Below, piece after piece: positions 60,801-64,000 of a DNA stretch of 64,000 nucleotides. Each line of letters opens with the position of its first letter. Position 1 is the stretch's first letter. The position numbers and the translations under genes are program-made. The stretch lies in assembly GCF_042662685.1 (NCBI RefSeq), contig NZ_JBHSYO010000006.1, positions 248,001 through 312,000 on the forward strand, in the 5' to 3' direction. The stretch is from Pseudobowmanella zhangzhouensis (GTDB lineage: Bacteria > Pseudomonadota > Gammaproteobacteria > Enterobacterales > Alteromonadaceae). The notes under the pieces are model-generated. The model was not told the origin of the DNA and searched no databases. It saw nothing but the letters and a program-made list of their open reading frames with translations.

Positions 60801-60958
60801 TGCCCGCCCTGCAAAATCTGTGTAACGAACTGGAAACCCTGCTAAAGAAAGGCTACCTGCAACATGCCCTGGATCTTATTCCTGAATTTAATGGCGAGTG
60901 TCAGGCAGTGCTGATGCAGGGCCATCAGCAATTAAACTCAGCCGGTGCTGCGCATTAA
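57812..60958 (+). CDS. Hybrid sensor histidine kinase with 7TMR-DISM, REC and Hpt domains
   Basis: 1048 residues. A signal peptide (about 1-20, ending VVAQ) leads to a periplasmic 7TMR-DISMED2 domain (to ~195), seven hydrophobic segments of the 7TM-DISM (~200-405), HisKA with VSHEIRTPLNAILGF (His455), HATPase with NLIGNAIKFTPQG, DTGIGIS and GTGLGL, receiver with LILMDVQMPHMDGVQ (Asp857), and a C-terminal Hpt with VHRLHGVCCYTG (His986). This is a complete phosphorelay layout, comparable to BarA/GacS but with carbohydrate-sensing DISM input. Starts at 57800 or 57812 are possible. Its 3' end overlaps DUF2982 by 71 bases. Confidence 0.92.
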   Translation: MSLVRLLSLLLICLVLPVVAQQTRYDLSNLPMRFDVNSEQASVQLTNLDDTLRVNRQVLVYHEPGQNPVDITDIISQRDAFSYPIGNDSNFGFSDRAIWLRLTLSNFTQQPDWVLNIPFAQLEKVDFYLVQNDAVITHQTQGKTGQQAFRYPAFAFALDNPSLHDVYLRIESRRNARIVPLDLQNDSSWFTATLTDTILWGAFYGALMMLAVYNITLYRGTQESASFAYVWYMASVIVWELVWGGHLLQLANNSVTRWLSDHSDILFNLVGITAAWFTLRFLNTPKTAPRSHFAIKVILVSQCLLIVFSLAAILPTGTQQNLVYLVNILGILAYLLAGFESYSANYLPARYFIFAWSILLTMALIGLFSLIGVMPSNAFTTYCFQIGVVIEAALFSIAIVDKYRFEMENEITQITDDMRNNLELIEEQNAHLDIARKDAVRASEVKSQFLANVSHEIRTPLNAILGFSRELQSADIGREKREHAQIINAAANNLLGIINDVLDFSKIEAGKININSEPFSPEQMLEEVIGLMSKTAHDKGLQFIYQPVLLPAKLIGDASRIRQILTNLIGNAIKFTPQGHIKLTVNGEYREGSYWLSFAVQDTGIGISSNQQTVLFKAFSQVDDAMNRQFQGTGLGLVISRQLARLMNGDITLESEMGKGSTFTATVRTQLLNSQTGQMLSPQWANSRIRLIEPYAPANHALRALFAQIGATLLEPDSTENADFLFYSTEKPLNDEQLAEVEHAAAKHKILLRPSCLSLQQHPAMRAHFESCMEKPVLYSRLDGLLHSHEHTQQDQYQLQLAALPQIRVLAVDDMELNLRLISTWLKDTPVQLSTCLSGKDAVSRCDMEEFDLILMDVQMPHMDGVQASKRIRQTDLNSGTPIIAVTAHAMKDEQDRLLSSGMDDYLPKPLELEDLVDVIHRWCSPPESKQSDAVDWQKALQASNHNEQIAAEMLRDFLLQLPAMQREIVELAHQHQYQALQQAVHRLHGVCCYTGVPALQNLCNELETLLKKGYLQHALDLIPEFNGECQAVLMQGHQQLNSAGAAH

Positions 60959-61601
60959 GTAACGCTATCACCCGTTCGGCTGGCATCGCCAAATCCTGTG
61001 TTTCGATAAATAAATCATACCCCAACGCCTCGCGCAGCTTACGCTGACGGTGGGCGAACATCGCCTGCAAGCCATGTAACCGACGCCCATTTGGCAACCG
61101 GTATTCATCATCTTCCAGCATACTGGCCGAATAACACTGTCCCGTCGGGCAGCTTTGCTCTGCCAGCAATAATAATGGACGTTGCTGCAACATCAGCCGG
61201 TTGGCCAGACGAGGCGTAATATGGCCGATAATACTGTGTGGATCCTTCAGGCGAATGGCTACATAGCTCAACGTCTGGTGCTCCAGGCCCTGCAGGACAC
61301 GAGGCTGCCCGACACGCTGAATCGCCTGCCATGGCAGCGACCACTGCCCATATTTGTGCACATAGGTGAGCGTTTGCGCCCCCAAACGCAACGCCTGCTC
61401 TGGCTCGAATTGTTTCACCAACCCAATCAGCAGAGCGCACAGGCTTGCTATCAACCAGAAATAACCGACCAGCGGTGCCGGGTTGTCCGTCCAGCGCAAA
61501 TACGCAATCGCCAGAATCCCGGACAACACTGCCAGTACACTCACCGTCAGTGCATTGCGCCGGCCTTTATTTGCAATACACAGGGAATCGTTTAAAACCA
61601 T
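60888..61601 (-). CDS. DUF2982 membrane-associated protein
   Basis: 237 residues. Two N-terminal hydrophobic segments (~19-35 and 45-62) and a cytoplasmic part: QALRLGAQTLTYVHKYGQWSLPWQAIQRVGQPRVLQGLEHQTLSYVAIRLKDP, a PH-like beta segment, then a charged helical end with MFAHRQRKLREALGYDLFIETQD. This fits the DUF2982 family of unknown function. It starts inside the end of the small 44-residue gene (10-base overlap), so is translationally coupled to it. Its 3' end overlaps the kinase gene on the other strand by 71 bases, unusually long. Confidence 0.82.
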   Translation of the reverse strand: MVLNDSLCIANKGRRNALTVSVLAVLSGILAIAYLRWTDNPAPLVGYFWLIASLCALLIGLVKQFEPEQALRLGAQTLTYVHKYGQWSLPWQAIQRVGQPRVLQGLEHQTLSYVAIRLKDPHSIIGHITPRLANRLMLQQRPLLLLAEQSCPTGQCYSASMLEDDEYRLPNGRRLHGLQAMFAHRQRKLREALGYDLFIETQDLAMPAERVIALLNAQHRLSLIADGPASALPDTRH

Positions 61602-61726
61602 ACCGTTAGCACCAGCACTAACATCAGTACTGTCCAGATGAACATCGCGCGCAATCGCTTACAACGCTCACATTCTGTGTGCCACCAGCGAGTCAGGCGG
61701 CTTTTTTGCGTCTTTTGTTCAGACAC
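61592..61726 (-). CDS. Small membrane protein (44 residues), overlooked gene
   Basis: GTG start with GGAG at 8-base spacing, encoding 44 residues: basic cytoplasmic part with a CERC pair (SEQKTQKSRLTRWWHTECE, then RCKRLR), then one hydrophobic helix (IWTVLMLVLVLTV) ending at TAA. Its stop overlaps the DUF2982 start by 10 bases, a classic operon arrangement. No family is recognised. The overlap, the good ribosome binding site and the charge-helix pattern argue for a real gene. Confidence 0.6.
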   Translation of the reverse strand: MSEQKTQKSRLTRWWHTECERCKRLRAMFIWTVLMLVLVLTVWF

Positions 61727-61839
61727 TCAGGATCTCCGCAAGCAAATTATTGTGTTATAACAGGTTTTACTCAGGATGCAGTGATCCAAAATACTGGTCA
61801 TACAGAATAGTTGGATCATTACGACAGATTGGATCGACT

Positions 61840-62394
61840 ATGAGCGAAGCATTAACGCAACACTACAAACATATCATCGGCCTGTTAGGCGAGGATATCA
61901 ATCGCGAAGGGCTGCAGGACACCCCCAAACGTGCTGCCAAGGCAATGGAATTCCTGACTGGCGGTTATCACGTCGAGTTAAACAAGATTATCAACGGTGC
62001 GGTATTTGAGTCTGATACCGATGAAATGGTGATTGTGCAGGACATTGAGTTTTACTCGTTGTGTGAGCACCATGTGTTGCCCTTCATTGGCCGCTGTCAC
62101 ATCGCCTACATCCCTAACGGCAAAGTATTGGGTCTGTCCAAATTCGCGCGGATTGTGGACATGTTTGCCCGCCGTCTGCAGATTCAGGAAAACCTCACCA
62201 AGCAAGTGGCCAGTACGGTACAGGAAGTCACCGGCGCGAAGGGCGTGGGGGTAATTATGGAAGCCAAGCACATGTGCATGATGATGCGTGGCGTTCAAAA
62301 GCAAAACTCGTCAATGGTGACTTCCGTTATGCTCGGCACCATGCGCGACTCACAGGCTGCCCGCAATGAGTTTTTACGTTTGATTGGGAAGTAA
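61840..62394 (+). CDS. folE: GTP cyclohydrolase I
   Basis: 184 residues. It converts GTP to dihydroneopterin triphosphate, the first step of folate synthesis. Zinc ligands are visible: Cys75 and His78 in EFYSLCEHHVLPF, Cys146 in AKHMCMMMRGVQ. GRCHIAYIPNGKVLGLSKFARIVDMFARRLQIQENLT is the conserved core. I chose the ATG at 61840, where the family N-terminus begins; the upstream 30 codons are non-conserved. The ribosome binding site is weak (GGAT). It is the type IA zinc enzyme. Its 3' end overlaps the convergent UPF0149 gene by 21 bases. Confidence 0.96.
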   Translation: MSEALTQHYKHIIGLLGEDINREGLQDTPKRAAKAMEFLTGGYHVELNKIINGAVFESDTDEMVIVQDIEFYSLCEHHVLPFIGRCHIAYIPNGKVLGLSKFARIVDMFARRLQIQENLTKQVASTVQEVTGAKGVGVIMEAKHMCMMMRGVQKQNSSMVTSVMLGTMRDSQAARNEFLRLIGK

Positions 62395-62985
62395 CTGTTC
62401 AGCCAAATCTTCTGCGCTGAATTGCTCTAACTGACCTGGCAGCAGTGCTGCCAGGTCGCCACTGACCCGAATCAGATCACGTAACATATCGGGTAAGGCC
62501 TGCTTCAATCCCCGCAGCTCTGCTTCAGATAAACCCGCGGTCAGATCCTGTTGACGCGCAAACACCTTCAGGCATTTTAGCGCACGCCGCACTCTCGCCT
62601 GCCAATCAGCAAACTCTGCGGGGCGTTTATGCTGCGCCATTTGCCAGGCTGATTTCCAACTCTCACTCAGTTGCCCCTGTGCCAGCAATACACCCGCACA
62701 CCAATGGGCTAATTGCGCGTCGTCTGCCAGATAATCAGGCAAGACAAATGCATCATGCAGCTGCTGATCTAAATAGTCGCGCAATCTCAGCAGTAACTCA
62801 TCGCCAAGCAACTGCAACTGCTCATCACCTAACTGACCCGGATGGGATGCCAGTGTCCACGGCCACCAGGTGGACGGCAACGGGATCTCGGGTGCAACAG
62901 CCACCGCAAAAATAATGCCGTCTATCGCAGCCGGTGGGCGCAAGAAAGGCAGGCTTTCATACAAATTTTGCAAAGGATTTGTCAC
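62374..62985 (-). CDS. UPF0149 (YgfB/YecA-like) protein
   Basis: 203 residues. The N-terminal AIDGIIFAVAVAPEIPLPSTWWPWTL resembles the UPF0149 signature (FLDGFLTALALGP-like) of YgfB/YecA proteins. The rest is helical and rich in Leu, Ala and Gln. YgfB affects beta-lactam resistance regulation in Pseudomonas; no direct evidence for that here. No C-terminal SEC-C zinc motif is present. I chose the GTG at 62985 (GGGAATCTGC upstream). A start 22 codons earlier would lie across the divergent promoter region. It is divergent from the ZnuD-like gene. Confidence 0.7.
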   Translation of the reverse strand: MTNPLQNLYESLPFLRPPAAIDGIIFAVAVAPEIPLPSTWWPWTLASHPGQLGDEQLQLLGDELLLRLRDYLDQQLHDAFVLPDYLADDAQLAHWCAGVLLAQGQLSESWKSAWQMAQHKRPAEFADWQARVRRALKCLKVFARQQDLTAGLSEAELRGLKQALPDMLRDLIRVSGDLAALLPGQLEQFSAEDLAEQLLPNQT

Positions 62986-63072
62986 GCAGATTCCCGTCAG
63001 TAAGGGCTGTAGCCTCTTAGCGAACACTATAACAAAGCCACGGTCTGACATAAATTATGACATTTTCAACGG

Positions 63073-63100
63073 TTGCCTTCGCTTTGAAATGTTATATTAT
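63073..63100 (+). promoter_or_regulatory. Promoter of the ZnuD-like receptor gene
   Basis: TTGCCT (63073-63078), 16-bp spacer, TATTAT (63095-63100). The -10 lies inside the Zur box. Confidence 0.55.
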
Positions 63101-63108
63101 CACATCAC
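63086..63108. promoter_or_regulatory. Zur box upstream of the TonB-dependent receptor
   Basis: The left half GAAATGTTATA is a perfect match to the gammaproteobacterial Zur palindrome, and the right half TATCACATCAC pairs with it at 8 of 11 positions around a single central T. It overlaps the predicted -10, so zinc-bound Zur should repress the receptor gene. Confidence 0.8.
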
Positions 63109-63137
63109 ACTAATCACTTAATGTTATCCGGGTTGTA

Positions 63138-64000
63138 ATGCGCACTGTCACTCTTATCGCTCTGACCGTTTCCTCCGCCTTTGCTTATGCTCAGCAAAGT
63201 ACGCAGCGAGATGAAACAGAGGTCGAAAATATTGTCGTCACGTCATCCCCTCTGGGACGTTCCGTGCTGGAGTCGGCCACGCCGATTAGCGTGTTAAGTG
63301 GCGATGAATTGCAGCAAAATATGGCTGCCACACTCGGTGACACTCTGAATAATACGGTTGGCGTGCATTCCAGCTATTTTGGCCCGGTAGCCGGCAGCCC
63401 GATTATTCGTGGATTAGATGGCCCGCGCATAAAAGTTGTGCGTAATGGGCTGGATGTGTCGGATGCCTCCCGGGTTGGTCCAGACCATGCGGTAACCGGC
63501 GATGCCTCGACCGCTACTCAAATCGAGATCCTGCGTGGCCCTGCCACATTACTGTATGGGTCGGGTGCCATTGGCGGTGTGGTCAACGTGGTCGACAGCC
63601 GTCTGCCTCAACAACGTCAAACCGGTGTCAGTGGCAGCGTGACCACGCGTTACGCGAGCGCGGCTGATGAAATTAATCTGGCTACTAATCTGGATGGTGG
63701 TCAGGGTGAATTTGCCTGGCACCTGGATGGCTTCTATCGTCAGTCCGACGACTATCGCATTCCCGGGTTTGCCTCCAGTGCGCCCGATGAGGATGAGCAA
63801 CCCGGTCGCCTGGAAAATACCGCAATTGATACCAATGGCTTTACCTTGGGTGCCGGCTGGATTGGCGAGCAAATCACCGCATCACTGGCCGTCGGTCAAA
63901 TGAATAATCGTTACGGCGTGCCGGGACATCACGGTCACCACGAAGAAGAACAAGCAACCGAATTACCCGAAGAAGAGGGCACCCAGAGCGATCAGCAACA
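63138..64000 (+). CDS. ZnuD-like TonB-dependent outer-membrane receptor (partial)
   Basis: The gene runs off the right edge; ~287 N-terminal residues are visible. Signal peptide MRTVTLIALTVSSAFAYAQ. The TonB box region reads VENIVVTSS (residues ~30-38), then the plug domain with PIIRGLDGPRIKVVRNGLDVSDASRVGPDHAV and QIEILRGPATLLYGSGAIGGVVNVVD, as in receptors. A His-rich loop (GVPGHHGHHEEEQ) near residue ~270 is typical of ZnuD zinc receptors. Together with the Zur box it strongly suggests zinc uptake. The barrel is not visible, so an alternative metal substrate is possible. Confidence 0.88.
   Translation, partial: MRTVTLIALTVSSAFAYAQQSTQRDETEVENIVVTSSPLGRSVLESATPISVLSGDELQQNMAATLGDTLNNTVGVHSSYFGPVAGSPIIRGLDGPRIKVVRNGLDVSDASRVGPDHAVTGDASTATQIEILRGPATLLYGSGAIGGVVNVVDSRLPQQRQTGVSGSVTTRYASAADEINLATNLDGGQGEFAWHLDGFYRQSDDYRIPGFASSAPDEDEQPGRLENTAIDTNGFTLGAGWIGEQITASLAVGQMNNRYGVPGHHGHHEEEQATELPEEEGTQSDQQ

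Overview
The window looks like ordinary chromosome of a marine-type gammaproteobacterium, most likely Alteromonadaceae (Alteromonadales). This rests on protein resemblance to families common there (DUF2884/YggN, DUF2982, DUF3224, a TcpQ-like protein, a YeeN-type YebC protein, the PA2778/PA2779 pair) and on enteric-like core genes. The placement is by recognition only, and genus is not claimed. Genes are densely packed on both strands. I see no insertion sequence, prophage, integrase, CRISPR array or rRNA operon. There is one tRNA (Leu, CAG) and one large structural RNA (RNase P RNA).

Layout. 1-5 kb: a truncated TlpA-like redoxin gene, rnpB (minus), a YrbG-type Ca2+/Na+ antiporter, a degenerate HD-GYP-like protein and a PatB-type C-S lyase. 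5-13 kb: YggN-like protein behind a good sigma-54 promoter, an NTF2-like secreted protein, a YeeZ-like reductase, an NSS transporter, an SMP-30-like protein, msrA, nhaA and cnoX. 13-20 kb: tRNA-Leu with a decayed 20-bp repeat behind it, a CPA1/RCK antiporter, mgsA, small envelope proteins, an M20 amidohydrolase, a DMT exporter and MscS. 20-30 kb: LpxL-type acyltransferase, a TcpQ-like protein, glnE, a DUF350 protein plus K+ channel, a GIY-YIG protein, a LysR regulator divergent from the formaldehyde pair frmA-fghA, and tdk. 30-36 kb: an M43 metalloprotease, a type III PLP decarboxylase with a structured leader, the PA2779/PA2778 pair, a YeeN-like protein, DUF3224 and an EAL phosphodiesterase.

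36-48 kb: the glycolytic set epd-pgk-fba (with a class I aldolase), divergent from a second mscS. Between them is the only gene-free stretch above 300 bases, which ends in an intrinsic terminator not belonging to any visible gene. Then come GNAT, an acyl-CoA thioesterase, a NagX-like membrane protein, a HEPN protein, an aldo/keto reductase, an AGE-family isomerase, hemN and a Nudix hydrolase. 48-64 kb: a TonB-like protein with an ECF sigma factor and probable membrane anti-sigma factor, a PrsT-type TPR lipoprotein, nucleoside hydrolase and ribokinase, parC, a large hybrid histidine kinase with Hpt, DUF2982 with an overlooked 44-residue gene, folE, a UPF0149 protein, and the start of a ZnuD-like TonB-dependent receptor behind a Zur box.

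Themes are envelope ion homeostasis (NhaA, CPA1, YrbG, two MscS, a K+ channel, an NSS transporter), redox and aldehyde defence (MsrA, CnoX, FrmA/FghA, TlpA-like), central carbon metabolism, and zinc-responsive uptake. No cluster clearly forms a new defence or biosynthetic system. The most interesting leads are the orphan-terminated RNA upstream of epd, the structured decarboxylase leader, several unassigned palindromic operators, the sigma-54 promoter of the YggN gene, and the poorly characterised C39-peptidase pair.
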